Shown here piece by piece: positions 17,659 through 27,476 of a DNA stretch of 64,000 bases (position 1 is its first letter; each line of letters starts with the position of its first letter). The stretch is from contig JAGSNX010000002.1 of the NCBI GenBank assembly GCA_018139225.1, positions 1-64,000 of the forward strand, written 5' to 3'. Origin of the DNA: Microvirga sp. SRT01. Lineage in GTDB: Bacteria > Pseudomonadota > Alphaproteobacteria > Sphingomonadales > Sphingomonadaceae. Made by a program: the position numbers and the translations under genes. The notes below the pieces were generated by a model. The model saw only the letters and a program-made list of their open reading frames with translations, searched no databases and was not told the DNA's origin.

Positions 17659-18198
17659 ATGGGCAGGACAGGTTTGGGCGTCATCGTCGCACTGGCGGCG
17701 CTCTCGCCCGCGATCGGCAGTGCCGCCGCCGGCGAAACCGCCGCCACCGGCTATCAGGCCGATCTGGGGCCGATGCCGCTCGACGACGAGACGAAGGTGT
17801 TCATCGCCGGGCGCGGCGAGGCGACGGCGGAAGTCGTCGGAGCACGGCTGGTCGTGAAGGGCAGCTTTCGCGGCATGCCGTCGCGCGCGACCGCCGCGCA
17901 CCTGCTGATCGGTCCGGCGACGGGCGTGCCGGGTGCCAAGGTCGTGCCGCTCGCGGTGGAGGGCGACGGCACGGGCACCGTCTCCGGCAGCGTTCCCTTG
18001 ACGCGCACGATGCGCGACGCGTTGCGCACCGGGCGGCTGTATATCCAGATCGATAGCGAGAAAGCGCCGCCCGGCTATAGCTGGGGACCGAAGGGCACGC
18101 TGTGGGGCTGGCTGTTGCCGGCACATGAGCGCGGCCGGCCGGGCGTTCCGCAACAGGGCGACTGGTTCATTCCCCAACTCGACACTCCATCGCGCTGA
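17659..18198 (+). CDS. CHRD-like domain protein, exported
   Basis: 179 aa. ATG at 17659 is preceded by GGGGAGG and begins a signal peptide ([23 protein letters not shown]). The mature part reads as a CHRD-type beta sandwich: [25 protein letters not shown], then [38 protein letters not shown] domains are of unknown biochemical function and occur in secreted proteins. It sits 17 bp upstream of the heme-PQQ dehydrogenase and is surely co-transcribed, so an accessory role in that periplasmic oxidation is plausible. Confidence 0.8.
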   Translation: MGRTGLGVIVALAALSPAIGSAAAGETAATGYQADLGPMPLDDETKVFIAGRGEATAEVVGARLVVKGSFRGMPSRATAAHLLIGPATGVPGAKVVPLAVEGDGTGTVSGSVPLTRTMRDALRTGRLYIQIDSEKAPPGYSWGPKGTLWGWLLPAHERGRPGVPQQGDWFIPQLDTPSR

Positions 18199-18215
18199 AA
18201 AGGCTCGCCGAACCG

Positions 18216-20489
18216 ATGCACACCCGCCTCCGGTCCCCCCTGTTGCTGGTCGCCGCGACCGGCGTGTTCGCCACCAGCATCGCCGTCGGGCAGGGCAGTG
18301 TCGGGTTCTTCACGCCGCAGCAGGTCGACGCGGGACGAGCCGCCTACGCCGAGCAATGCGCCGCCTGCCACCAGGCCGATCTGGCGGGGGCGACCGATGC
18401 ACCGGCGCTGGCGGGGACGTCGTTCCTGAACGTGTGGGGCAAGCGGCCGGTCGCGGCGCTGTACAGCAAGATTCACGCGTCGATGCCATACGGTCGTGGT
18501 GGCTCGCTCGACGACGGCACCTACGATGCGATCGTGGCATACGTGCTGTACGTGAACGGCGTCGCCGCGGGTGCGAGCCCGCTCGACCGGACGAGCCAGA
18601 CGGTGCTCGGCCCGATCGCCAGCGGCAAGGTGCCGGGCGACGCCTTTGCCGCTGCACCGGCTCAGACCGAGGCGGCGGGCCCCCCGGCGGGCAGCGCGGC
18701 GTCGCAGAACGCGCAGATCGCCGGCGCGAAGGAGGCTGCGCCCGCCAACGGTCCCGGCGGATCGGCCGCGCCCGCGACCTCCGCCGGCTTCTCCGCGCCG
18801 GGACAGGTGGTGAAGTACGCCGATCCCGGCCGCTTCGTGCTGCCGACAAAGCTGGGCCTGAGCCTGGAAGGGGCGATCAAGGATTACGTTCCGGTCACGG
18901 ATGCGATGCTGCGCAATCCGCCCGCCGAGGACTGGCTGATGTTCCGGCGCAACTATCAGGGGTGGAGCTATAGCCCGCTCGACCGGATCGACACGGGCAA
19001 TGTCGGGCAGCTGCAGCTGAAATGGATGTGGTCGATGCCGGAGAACGGCACGATGGAGGACACGCCGATCGTCCATCACGGCATCATGTACATGTGGGGC
19101 GTCGGCAACACGATCCAGGCGCTCGACGCGCGCGACGGCGAACTGCTGTGGGAGAACCGGCTGGGTCCGCTGCCCAAGAGCGCGGGGCCGGGACCGTCGT
19201 CGGTGGAGACGCGGGCGATGGGGCTGTACGGCACCAATCTGTACGTCAACACGCCCGAGGGCTGGGTCTATGCGCTGGACGCGCGCAGCGGGCGCGAGGT
19301 GTGGAAGACGCACATCACCGACCAGAAGCCGGGCGTCGGCTTCTCCACCGGCGGGCTGATCGTCATCAACGGCAAGGTGATCGTCGGCATGACCAATTGC
19401 GGGCGCAAGGGGACGCCCGACCACTGTTATATCAGCGCGTACGACGCCGCGACGGGCAAGCGCGACTGGACATTCACGACGGTGGCGTTGACCGGCCAGC
19501 CGGGCGGCGACAGCTGGGGCGGGATGCCCGACAACGACCGGAAGGGATCGGAGACGTGGATCGCCGGCACCTACGATCCCGAACTCGACACCACCTATTG
19601 GGGCACCGCGCAGGGCAAGCCGTGGCGCCGCGATGAGCGCGGGTCGGCGACGGGCGCGACCGATTACGCGAACTCCACGCTGGCGCTCGATCCGAATACG
19701 GGCAAGCTGAAATGGTGGTTCAACCACGCGCCGGGCGAAACGTTCGACCTGGACGAGGTGTTCGAACGCGTGCTGATCGACCACGGGCCGAAGAAGTCGC
19801 TGTTCACGATCGGCAAGGTCGGCATCCTGTGGAAGCTGGACCGCGAGACGGGCCAGTATGTCGACTCGGCGCAGACCGTGTTCCAGAACGTCTTCACCAG
19901 CGTCGATCCGAGGACCGGGCGGCCGACCTATCGCAAGGACGTGGTGCAGCAGCAGTCCGACCAGTGGCTGTCCTCGTGCCCCGGGCCGGAGGGCGGGCAC
20001 AATTGGCAGGCGATGAGTTATCACCAGCCGACCGATGCGCTGGTCATCCCGCTAAGCCAGAGCTGCGTGCTGATGCTGGGGAACGGGAGCCAGGTCTATT
20101 ACGAAAGTCCGGGCAGCGGCGGCAATGTCGGGCGGCTGTCGGCGTACCGGGCCGCCGATCTGAAACCGCTCTGGACGTTCCAGCAGCGTGCGCCGTTCCT
20201 GACATCGGTGGTGTCGACGGCGGGCAACCTCGCCTTCGTCGGCGATTTCGACCGCGTGTTCCGTGCGGTCGACGTGCGGAACGGCCGTACGCTGTGGAAG
20301 ACCCGGCTGGGGACGACGGTGCAGGGCTTCCCCGTGTCGTTCGGGATCGACGGCCAGCAATATATCGCCGTCACCACCGCGCTCGGCGGCGGCAGTCCGC
20401 AGCTGAAGCCGGGAACGATGCTGGGCGAGGTCCACCGGCCCGTCACCGGGTATGCGGTGTACGTGTTCGGGCTGCCTGACACCGAATGA
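18216..20489 (+). CDS. PQQ dehydrogenase with N-terminal cytochrome c domain
   Basis: 757 aa periplasmic quinohemoprotein with the domain order reversed compared with the enzyme at 8607. Signal peptide at residues 1-25; heme c site CAACH at C48-C51-H52 with a likely Met ligand in [10 protein letters not shown]; an Ala/Pro/Gly linker (about 140-205); then a PQQ propeller (about 215-757) with blade motifs such as [39 protein letters not shown] and [13 protein letters not shown]. This order is also found in polyvinyl-alcohol dehydrogenases, though that does not fix the substrate. It is followed after 223 bp by a TBDR gene. Confidence 0.9.
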   Translation: MHTRLRSPLLLVAATGVFATSIAVGQGSVGFFTPQQVDAGRAAYAEQCAACHQADLAGATDAPALAGTSFLNVWGKRPVAALYSKIHASMPYGRGGSLDDGTYDAIVAYVLYVNGVAAGASPLDRTSQTVLGPIASGKVPGDAFAAAPAQTEAAGPPAGSAASQNAQIAGAKEAAPANGPGGSAAPATSAGFSAPGQVVKYADPGRFVLPTKLGLSLEGAIKDYVPVTDAMLRNPPAEDWLMFRRNYQGWSYSPLDRIDTGNVGQLQLKWMWSMPENGTMEDTPIVHHGIMYMWGVGNTIQALDARDGELLWENRLGPLPKSAGPGPSSVETRAMGLYGTNLYVNTPEGWVYALDARSGREVWKTHITDQKPGVGFSTGGLIVINGKVIVGMTNCGRKGTPDHCYISAYDAATGKRDWTFTTVALTGQPGGDSWGGMPDNDRKGSETWIAGTYDPELDTTYWGTAQGKPWRRDERGSATGATDYANSTLALDPNTGKLKWWFNHAPGETFDLDEVFERVLIDHGPKKSLFTIGKVGILWKLDRETGQYVDSAQTVFQNVFTSVDPRTGRPTYRKDVVQQQSDQWLSSCPGPEGGHNWQAMSYHQPTDALVIPLSQSCVLMLGNGSQVYYESPGSGGNVGRLSAYRAADLKPLWTFQQRAPFLTSVVSTAGNLAFVGDFDRVFRAVDVRNGRTLWKTRLGTTVQGFPVSFGIDGQQYIAVTTALGGGSPQLKPGTMLGEVHRPVTGYAVYVFGLPDTE

Positions 20490-20539
20490 CGGCATTGGCC
20501 TGACACCGATTGCAGTTTTTTGCACGCACGATCACAAAG

Positions 20540-20549
20540 TTGTCGACAA
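20540..20549. promoter_or_regulatory. Palindrome TTGTCGACAA upstream of a TBDR gene
   Basis: A perfect 10-bp palindrome lies in the 223-bp gap before the TBDR at 20713, with a related half site GCCGACAA at 20564-20571. It is a plausible repressor or activator site. No regulator can be assigned. Confidence 0.35.
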
Positions 20550-20712
20550 AGCTAGAAAAGTCGCCGACAAACCTGTTTCGAAACGGAGAGGATAATCCGG
20601 CGCAATCAGGGGTACGACCGAGCGGAAAGCCGCCGGACGTGACGAGCGACAGACGCCCACCCCCGATCAGCGTCGATCCCTCTCCGAACAGGTTTCGGGA
20701 GGAGGGGATATC

Positions 20713-23700
20713 ATGACGACATCTGCATTCGGGCTTGGCTGCGGCGTATCGATGCGGCGCTGGGCGATGGCGACCGCGAGCGGTGCGGCGCTGGCGGTGA
20801 CGCTGGCATCGCCAGCGTTCGCGCAGGTGGACCCCGCCGGCCAGTCGGTGCCTGCACCGACGACGCAGCCGGGATCGTCGGCCAGCACCCCGTCCACGGC
20901 CGATCCTGCTACTCCGACCTCGGCCGCGACGGTCGATGCTCAGGAGACGGAGGACAGCGCCAACGCGGCGGATATCGTCGTCACCGGATCGAGGATCACG
21001 TCGAACGGCTTTGCGGCCCCGACCCCGACGCAGGTCATCGGCGCGGCCGACCTGAACCGTCTGGCCCAGCCCAACATCTTCAACGCGGTGGTGCAGTTGC
21101 CATCGCTTCAGGGCAGCACCGGCCGTGCGGTGTCGGTCGCGACGACATCGAGCGGCGTGCAGGGCCTCAGCTCCTTCGCGCTGCGCGGTCTGGGCGCGAT
21201 CCGCACGCTGACATTGCTCGATGGCCAGCGGTTCGTCGGCGCCAATTATTCGGGCGTCACCGACGTCAGCCAGTTCCCGCAACTGCTGATCCAGCGCGTC
21301 GACGTGGTGAACGGCGGCGCATCCGCCTCCTACGGGTCGGATGCGGTCGCCGGCGTGGTCAATTTTATCACCGACAAGCGCTTCAAGGGCTTCAAGGCCA
21401 ACATCCAGGGCAGCATCACCACCTACGGTGACGATGCGGGCGGCACTGCGCAGGTCGCGTGGGGCAACAGCTTCGCGGACGATCGCCTGCACGTCGCCCT
21501 GAGCGGCGAATACGGATATCAGGGCGGCGTTCCCAATCCGGGCTTCGGCATTACCGGTGCCAATGGTCGCGACTGGTTCGACTCGCCCGCCTTCGTGCAG
21601 ACCGGCACCACCAACACGCCCGCCGGCCAGCCGCGAATCCGGTACATCAACAACGCGCAGCAATATCAGTATTCGAAATTCGGCCTCATCACTTCGGGTC
21701 CGCTACAGGGCATCGCCTTCGGTGCGGGCGGCCAGCCCTACCAGTTCCAGTACGGGTCGAACGGCGTGCCGACCGGCACCGGCGGCGTGACGGGCTGTAC
21801 TCCCTCTTTCTGCTCGGGTGGCGACACCAGTGGCGTGGTGGGCGCGGGCACCAGCCTCGCCAGCAAGCTGGAGCGGTACAACGCCTATGGCCGCGTCGGG
21901 TATGATTTCGCGCCGGACAACGAGATCTATGTCACCTTCAACGCGTCGCGCGTGAAGTCGGAGAACTCGCCCAATCCGGGGTTCGCGCAGCAGGCGAACC
22001 TGACGATCCAGTGCGGCCTGAACAACGCGAACGCCAATCCGTTCGTGCCCGCCGCGATCCAGCAGGCCTGCACCAATGCCGGCATCACGTCGTTCCAGTA
22101 CGGATCGGCGCTGGCGCAGCTCGGCGACTTCATCAAGGTGAAGCCGGTACGCACCAATTTGCGCGGCGTGCTGGGAGCGGCGGGCAAGTTCCAGGGGCTG
22201 GGGACCGAGTGGAGCTACGACGCCTATTACGAATACGGGCACAACTACACCGACCTGCACGTCGACAACATGCTCAACATCTCGCGGTTCAGGGCGGCCT
22301 ATCAGGCGGTTCGCCTGCCCAACGGCACGATCGCCTGCGCCAACGTCGCAGCGCGTGCGGCGGGTTGCGTACCGCTCAACATCATCGGCGACGGCGGCGT
22401 GACCGAAGCGGCGCTGAACTACGTCAAGCCGGCGATCGGGCCGTACCAGCATACCTGGTCGAGCCAGAACGCGGCGGCGCTCAGCCTGAACGGTCAGCCG
22501 CTCCAGACCTGGGCCGGTCCGCTGTCGGTGGCGTTCGGGTACGAGTTCCGGCGCGAATGGTACCGGACCAAGGCGGACCCGTACGGCAACGGCGTGACGG
22601 CGGATAATCCGAACACCGCCGACTATCCGGCCGATCCGACGCAGAACACCGTCAGCGGCGGCAACTGGTATGCCGGCAACTACAAGAACGGTACCGGCCG
22701 CTACAATGTGCACGAAGGTTTCCTCGAACTCGACATCCCGATTTCGAACGAGGACCAGATCGGCCGCGCGAACATCAACGCCGGCGTCCGCCAGACGCGC
22801 TACAGCACGTCCGGCTGGATCACGAGCTGGAAGATCGGCGGTACCTGGGACACGCCGCTGACCGGCATCCGCCTGCGCGGCGTGACGTCCCGCGACGTTC
22901 GCGCGCCGAACCTGTCGGAGCTGTTCCGGACACCGACCTTCGCCAACGCCACCTATCTGGACACGCGCGCGCCCGGCCAGTCGCCGACCGCCGGCCAGTT
23001 CGTGCAGGCGCCGACCAACACGATCGGCAACACCGCGCTGCGTCCGGAAACGTCGCGCAACACCACCGGCGGCGTCGTCTTCAACGGCAGCGAGGCGGGC
23101 ATCCTGCCGGGCTTCAACGCTTCGTTCGATTATTACGACATCAAGGTGAAGGGGATCATCATCGCCTTCAGCGGACAGGCGGCGATCAACCAGTGCTTCC
23201 AGCAAAACATCACGGAGTTCTGTTCGTCCTTCAACCTCGACCCGGCGGCGGGCGCACTCTTCGTGAACGAGCAGCTGTTCAACTTCGCCAAGGTCCGCAC
23301 GAACGGTTTCGATATCGAGGCGAGCTATCGCCGTCCGCTGAGCGGGCTGGGCCTGCCGGGCAGCTTTGCGGTCCGCGGTCTGGCGACGCGGGTGCTGCAC
23401 TATACCGAGACATCGGGCCTGCCGGGCACGATCCCGACCGAACAGGCGGGCAACAATCGCGGCAGCACGCCGGACTGGAAGCTGCTCGGCATCCAGAGCT
23501 GGGACACCGACCGGTTCTCGTTCTCCGTCACCGAGCGCTGGTTCTCCAACGGCGTCTATTCGAACGAGTATATCGAGTGCGATCCGGGCAGTTGCCCCAC
23601 GACCGATCCCACCGGCAACACGTCGACGATCGGCGACAATTCGATGCCAGGCGCCTTCTATGTCGATGTCGGTGGATCGTGGAACTTCTCGAAGCAGATC

Positions 23701-23841
23701 TCGGCCTATTTCAAGATCGACAACATCGCCAACAAGGCGCCCGAGCAATCGCCGCAGAACGGCGTCAGCTACGGCTTCAATCCGCTGCTGTACGATGTGC
23801 TGGGCCGCACGTTCCGCCTGGGTGTCCGCCTGAGCTTCTGA
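20713..23841 (+). CDS. TonB-dependent receptor
   Basis: 1042 aa outer-membrane receptor. ATG at 20713 follows GGGAGGAGGGG. The signal peptide ends at about residue 37 (ALAVTLASPAFAQ), a Thr/Pro/Ala-rich spacer follows, and the plug begins at DIVVTGSRITSNG. The barrel contains the plug-barrel transition motif (ASYGSDAVAGVVNFITDKRF) and ends LGRTFRLGVRLSF with the terminal Phe required for outer-membrane insertion. It is probably the uptake route for the compound oxidised by the adjacent PQQ enzymes, judged only from position. A strong GC hairpin follows the stop. Confidence 0.95.
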   Translation: MTTSAFGLGCGVSMRRWAMATASGAALAVTLASPAFAQVDPAGQSVPAPTTQPGSSASTPSTADPATPTSAATVDAQETEDSANAADIVVTGSRITSNGFAAPTPTQVIGAADLNRLAQPNIFNAVVQLPSLQGSTGRAVSVATTSSGVQGLSSFALRGLGAIRTLTLLDGQRFVGANYSGVTDVSQFPQLLIQRVDVVNGGASASYGSDAVAGVVNFITDKRFKGFKANIQGSITTYGDDAGGTAQVAWGNSFADDRLHVALSGEYGYQGGVPNPGFGITGANGRDWFDSPAFVQTGTTNTPAGQPRIRYINNAQQYQYSKFGLITSGPLQGIAFGAGGQPYQFQYGSNGVPTGTGGVTGCTPSFCSGGDTSGVVGAGTSLASKLERYNAYGRVGYDFAPDNEIYVTFNASRVKSENSPNPGFAQQANLTIQCGLNNANANPFVPAAIQQACTNAGITSFQYGSALAQLGDFIKVKPVRTNLRGVLGAAGKFQGLGTEWSYDAYYEYGHNYTDLHVDNMLNISRFRAAYQAVRLPNGTIACANVAARAAGCVPLNIIGDGGVTEAALNYVKPAIGPYQHTWSSQNAAALSLNGQPLQTWAGPLSVAFGYEFRREWYRTKADPYGNGVTADNPNTADYPADPTQNTVSGGNWYAGNYKNGTGRYNVHEGFLELDIPISNEDQIGRANINAGVRQTRYSTSGWITSWKIGGTWDTPLTGIRLRGVTSRDVRAPNLSELFRTPTFANATYLDTRAPGQSPTAGQFVQAPTNTIGNTALRPETSRNTTGGVVFNGSEAGILPGFNASFDYYDIKVKGIIIAFSGQAAINQCFQQNITEFCSSFNLDPAAGALFVNEQLFNFAKVRTNGFDIEASYRRPLSGLGLPGSFAVRGLATRVLHYTETSGLPGTIPTEQAGNNRGSTPDWKLLGIQSWDTDRFSFSVTERWFSNGVYSNEYIECDPGSCPTTDPTGNTSTIGDNSMPGAFYVDVGGSWNFSKQISAYFKIDNIANKAPEQSPQNGVSYGFNPLLYDVLGRTFRLGVRLSF

Positions 23842-24328
23842 TTGGCCTGCGATACCCGGCCCGTCGCTACGGTCAGGCGGCGGGCCGGACGTCCTTGCGC
23901 GCAGGACGTGCGTTCCCCGACCGATCATCGCTTTCCGCGAACAGGTCGAGGCGGGCGGCACGTCCGCGACACCGTAGCGGCAAGCCAGGGTCGCACCCCG
24001 GCATCGAACCGAGAAGGACACGCCGCGGCACACGAAGTGCGGCGGCAGTTCTCGATAGCCGTCATCGTGCCTTCCTGACCACATACAGGAAGAAACAGTC
24101 CAATTGCGCCGCAAATGCATCACATTGGTATTGTCTCCCAGAACATGTCGTGACACTTTCGCCCACCGGATCAACCGGATGAAGACGTGAAACGTCGGTC
24201 TTCCGATGCGGGCGCCAGACCCGTGGAAGGCCGGGCGACATGCTGTTGATCGCCGCCGCAATGTTGGCGGCGGTGAGACTGGGCGGCATTCTTCATCCGA
24301 TGGTCCCAAAGGCTATCGGGGAAAACTA
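23842..24328. other. Intergenic region between two TBDR genes
   Basis: 487 bp with no convincing gene. It holds the hairpin just after the first receptor and, near 24250-24271, a CGCCGCC/GGCGGCG hairpin that could lie in the leader of the second receptor mRNA. Translations in all frames are Arg- or Pro-rich and lack ribosome sites. The AT-richer part around 24080-24150 is the likeliest promoter area for the second receptor. Confidence 0.5.
23856..23888 (+). terminator. GC-rich hairpin after TBDR gene
   Basis: An 8-bp perfect stem (CCGGCCCG / CGGGCCGG), extended by three inner pairs, starts 15 bp after the receptor stop codon. There is no U-run, so it may be a transcript-stabilising hairpin or a weak terminator. 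Confidence 0.4.
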
Positions 24329-27300
24329 ATGCTGATGTTCAAAGGGTTGATGTCCACGACATGCTGCGCAGTCGCGTTGTTCGCGCTGCCGGCCGAAGCT
24401 CAGGTGCAGGCATCGGAGGCGCGCGCGGATGGCGTGACGCAGGATGCGCCGTCGTCGATCGGCGACCCCGTGGCATCCGCGAAGCTGGCGGCCGATACCG
24501 GACGCACGAACGATACCGGGGACGGGTCGGAAATCGTGGTGACGGGCACGCGCATCGTCCGCCCCAACAACCGCTCGGCCGCGCCGATCGTCACCACCAC
24601 CGCCGCCGAGATCGCGGCGCAGGGCGCGACGACGATCGAGGAGGTGCTGAACCGCCTGCCGCAGGTGCAGGTCAATTCCGAACAGAATTTCAGCGACTCC
24701 GAAGGGCGTCAGCGCATCAAGCTGCGCAGCCTGGGCTATGAGCGCACGCTGACGCTGATCGACGGCCTGCGCGTCGGGCTGGCCAACACCATCGACGTCG
24801 GCATCATCCCGAACGCGCTGGTCGAGCGCATCGACGTGCTGACCGGCGGCGCATCGTCCGTCTATGGATCGGACGCCGTGTCGGGCGTCGTCAATTTCAT
24901 TCTGAAGAAGAACTTCGAGGGCATCCGCGCCGACGCCAATTACAGCTTCTACAACCATAACAATCGCAGCAACGCGGTCACCGACGCGGCCGGCCGCGCC
25001 GGCTTCAACGCGGCGCGCGGCATGACCAACGACGGCGGCCGCGCCGACGTCAGCCTGGCGGCGGGCGTCAACCTGTTCGACAACCGCGTGAACTTCACCA
25101 GCTTCATCAACTATCGCCAGTCGAGCGCGGTCGAGCTGGTCGACCGCTCCTATTCGGTGTGCGAAGCGGTGCAGCCGACCAATACCTCTCCGCTCGGCTG
25201 TTCGCGCGCCAGCTTCACGCCGGCGGGCACGATCATCCCGCAATCGGGGCCGCGCGCCGGCGAAATTCTCGTCAACAATCCCAACGGCAACGGCACCTTC
25301 ATTCCGATCAACAGCGGACCGCAGGGCACGTCCGCCAACCCGTACGACAACTGGGCGGTCCAGCGCGCCTTCAACCGCGTCAATCTGGGCGGCTTCCTGA
25401 CCGCGAAGATCAGCGACGATATCGAGCTGTACGGCAACGGCCTGTTCTATCGCGACAAGTCGTACAACACGCAGCTCAACCGCACCTTCAACTTCGGCGC
25501 GTACGGCACCGAGCCGTTCCGCGTAAATTGCGACAACCCGTTCCTGTCGGGATCGCAGGCAAGCGACCTGTGCGGGGCCAATGCGGGCGTCGCCGGCCAG
25601 TTCGCGCCGATCGACGTGCGCTATCGCTTCGACGGGCTGCCCCTGACGCGGCAGGAGTTCACCAACGAGGGCTATCGCATCGTCGCGGGCCTGCGCGGGC
25701 GTGGGTTCGACGACGTGTGGTCGTACGACCTCGCGGGCATGATCTCCCGCGCGAGGCTGGATACGATCGACGTGCCGTTCGCCCGGTTCGACACCATCAA
25801 CAACTCGCTCGACGTGGTCCGCGTCAACGGGACGCCGACGTGCCGATCGGTCGTCAACGGCACCGATCCGGCCTGCGTCCCCTTCAACGCGTTCGCGCCG
25901 TTCAATCAGGACGTGGCGCTCAACCAGTATCTGTACGGTGGCGCGACCGGCGGCATCAGCACCCGCATCCCGCGCCTGTTGCAGTTCATCGGCACCGTCA
26001 GCGGCGATCTGGGCAAGTACGGCATCACCTCGCCCTTTGCGGAGCAGGGCGTCGCGGTCGCGCTGGGCGCGGAATATCGGGAGGAGCTGGAACGGACGAT
26101 CGTCAACGAGATCTTCCAGCAGAATAACGGCGGCGAGAACCAGCGCTTCACGCAGAACATCCTGGAGGCCAACGCCGAGATCCAGGTGCCGTTGGTCGAG
26201 AACCGCCCGTTCGCGCGACTGTTGCAGGTCAATGGCGGTTACCGCGTGTCCAAGTACAACCGCCTCGACGGCAAGTTCGACACGTGGAAGGCCGAGGGCA
26301 TCTGGGCGCCGGTCGAGGATATCACGCTGCGCGGATCGTACAACAAGTCGCAGGCCGCGCCGGGCGTCGGCACCGCACAGGGCGCCGCCAACATCTTCTG
26401 GAACCAGGGCTTCTACGCCGACCCCTGCGCGCCGCGGATCGATCCGGCCAACCCCAACGGCGCCCGTCTGGCACCGTCCGCCACAGCGGCTCAGTGCGCC
26501 AACACCGGCCTGCCCGCCAATCTGTACGGCAGCGCATCGCTGATCTGCCCCGACGATCGCTGCACCGTGCGGGAGGGGGGCTTCGACCTGAAGCCGGAGA
26601 CCGCCTATACCAAGACGTTCGGCGTCGTCCTGCGCCCGCGCTTCGTGCCGGGGCTGGTGGTGTCGGTCGATCGCTGGCTGATCGACCTGAAGGACCAGCT
26701 CGATTTCCTCCAGCCGCAGAACATCATCAGCGAGTGTCTGAACACCGGGAACGATTATTTCTGCCGCGGTATCATTCGCAACCCCGGCAGCGGCACCCTG
26801 TCGAGCTCGCCCGCGACCAGCCCGGCGACCGGCTGGGTCGCGCGCGGGTCGGCCAATGGGTACAAGTCGCAGTCGCATGGCTGGGATTTTCAGGGCCAGT
26901 ATAATGTCGGGCTGGGCAGCGTCGGCCTGCTCGACCTGAGCTTCAACGGCACGCTGATGACCCGCGTTGGTTCGCAGTCGGCACCGACCATCGCGCCGCG
27001 CGACTGCGTCGGCTATTTCGGCAATCTGTGTGGTGAGAGCATGCCGAAATGGGCACACCAGTTCCGTACGACGTGGACCGCGCCGGACCGTACGACCAGC
27101 GTGTCGGTCAACTGGCGTCATCGCGGCGCGATGCCACTCGACGTGTACGCGCCCGCCGATACCGGCATTCCCGCGCAGGATGCCAGCGCGCGGCGGGACC
27201 AGTATCCGGGCGTCGGGTCGTACAACTGGATCGACCTCGCGATCAGCTTCGACATCGACAAGCGCATGACGTTCCGGGTGGCCGCGAACAACATCCTCGA

Positions 27301-27421
27301 TCGCGATCCGCCGTTGATCCCGGACAGCCGCTCGCGGATCGGGCTGCTGCGCGGCAACACGATCATGGGCTACGACCTGCTCGGCCGGCAGATCGTCGCG
27401 GGCGTATCGGTGCGGATGTAA
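24329..27421 (+). CDS. TonB-dependent receptor
   Basis: 1030 aa outer-membrane receptor. I chose ATG at 24329 (or 24335), where a signal peptide begins (FKGLMSTTCCAVALFALPAEAQ). The plug starts at EIVVTGTRIVRPNN and includes IEEVLNRLPQVQVN; GGASSVYGSDAVSGVVNFI marks its end. The barrel runs to GRQIVAGVSVRM, finishing with Met rather than the usual Phe, an uncommon but known variation. Same direction as the preceding receptor but with its own 487-bp upstream region. It is of the same general subgroup as the first receptor (VVTGxRI, SVYGSDAVSG) but clearly diverged. Confidence 0.94.
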   Translation: MLMFKGLMSTTCCAVALFALPAEAQVQASEARADGVTQDAPSSIGDPVASAKLAADTGRTNDTGDGSEIVVTGTRIVRPNNRSAAPIVTTTAAEIAAQGATTIEEVLNRLPQVQVNSEQNFSDSEGRQRIKLRSLGYERTLTLIDGLRVGLANTIDVGIIPNALVERIDVLTGGASSVYGSDAVSGVVNFILKKNFEGIRADANYSFYNHNNRSNAVTDAAGRAGFNAARGMTNDGGRADVSLAAGVNLFDNRVNFTSFINYRQSSAVELVDRSYSVCEAVQPTNTSPLGCSRASFTPAGTIIPQSGPRAGEILVNNPNGNGTFIPINSGPQGTSANPYDNWAVQRAFNRVNLGGFLTAKISDDIELYGNGLFYRDKSYNTQLNRTFNFGAYGTEPFRVNCDNPFLSGSQASDLCGANAGVAGQFAPIDVRYRFDGLPLTRQEFTNEGYRIVAGLRGRGFDDVWSYDLAGMISRARLDTIDVPFARFDTINNSLDVVRVNGTPTCRSVVNGTDPACVPFNAFAPFNQDVALNQYLYGGATGGISTRIPRLLQFIGTVSGDLGKYGITSPFAEQGVAVALGAEYREELERTIVNEIFQQNNGGENQRFTQNILEANAEIQVPLVENRPFARLLQVNGGYRVSKYNRLDGKFDTWKAEGIWAPVEDITLRGSYNKSQAAPGVGTAQGAANIFWNQGFYADPCAPRIDPANPNGARLAPSATAAQCANTGLPANLYGSASLICPDDRCTVREGGFDLKPETAYTKTFGVVLRPRFVPGLVVSVDRWLIDLKDQLDFLQPQNIISECLNTGNDYFCRGIIRNPGSGTLSSSPATSPATGWVARGSANGYKSQSHGWDFQGQYNVGLGSVGLLDLSFNGTLMTRVGSQSAPTIAPRDCVGYFGNLCGESMPKWAHQFRTTWTAPDRTTSVSVNWRHRGAMPLDVYAPADTGIPAQDASARRDQYPGVGSYNWIDLAISFDIDKRMTFRVAANNILDRDPPLIPDSRSRIGLLRGNTIMGYDLLGRQIVAGVSVRM

Positions 27422-27423
27422 CC

Positions 27424-27467
27424 GTCGCCCGCCGCCACGCTTCGTTCAGGGCGTGGCGGCGGACGAC
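27424..27467. terminator. Strong hairpin between convergent genes
   Basis: A stem of 12 uninterrupted GC-rich pairs plus four more after one mismatch, with a 10-nt loop, fills the 55-bp gap between the receptor stop and the stop of the convergent methyltransferase. It could act in both directions. No U-run is present on either side. Confidence 0.5.
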
Positions 27468-27476
27468 CTCGACCCG

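Noticed and set aside
21703..24309. 868-codon frame antisense to the first TBDR
   Set aside because: Same reason as the other antisense frames; also spans a clear intergenic hairpin.
24326..27121. 931-codon frame antisense to the second TBDR
   Set aside because: Shadow of the receptor; no recognisable fold and no ribosome site.
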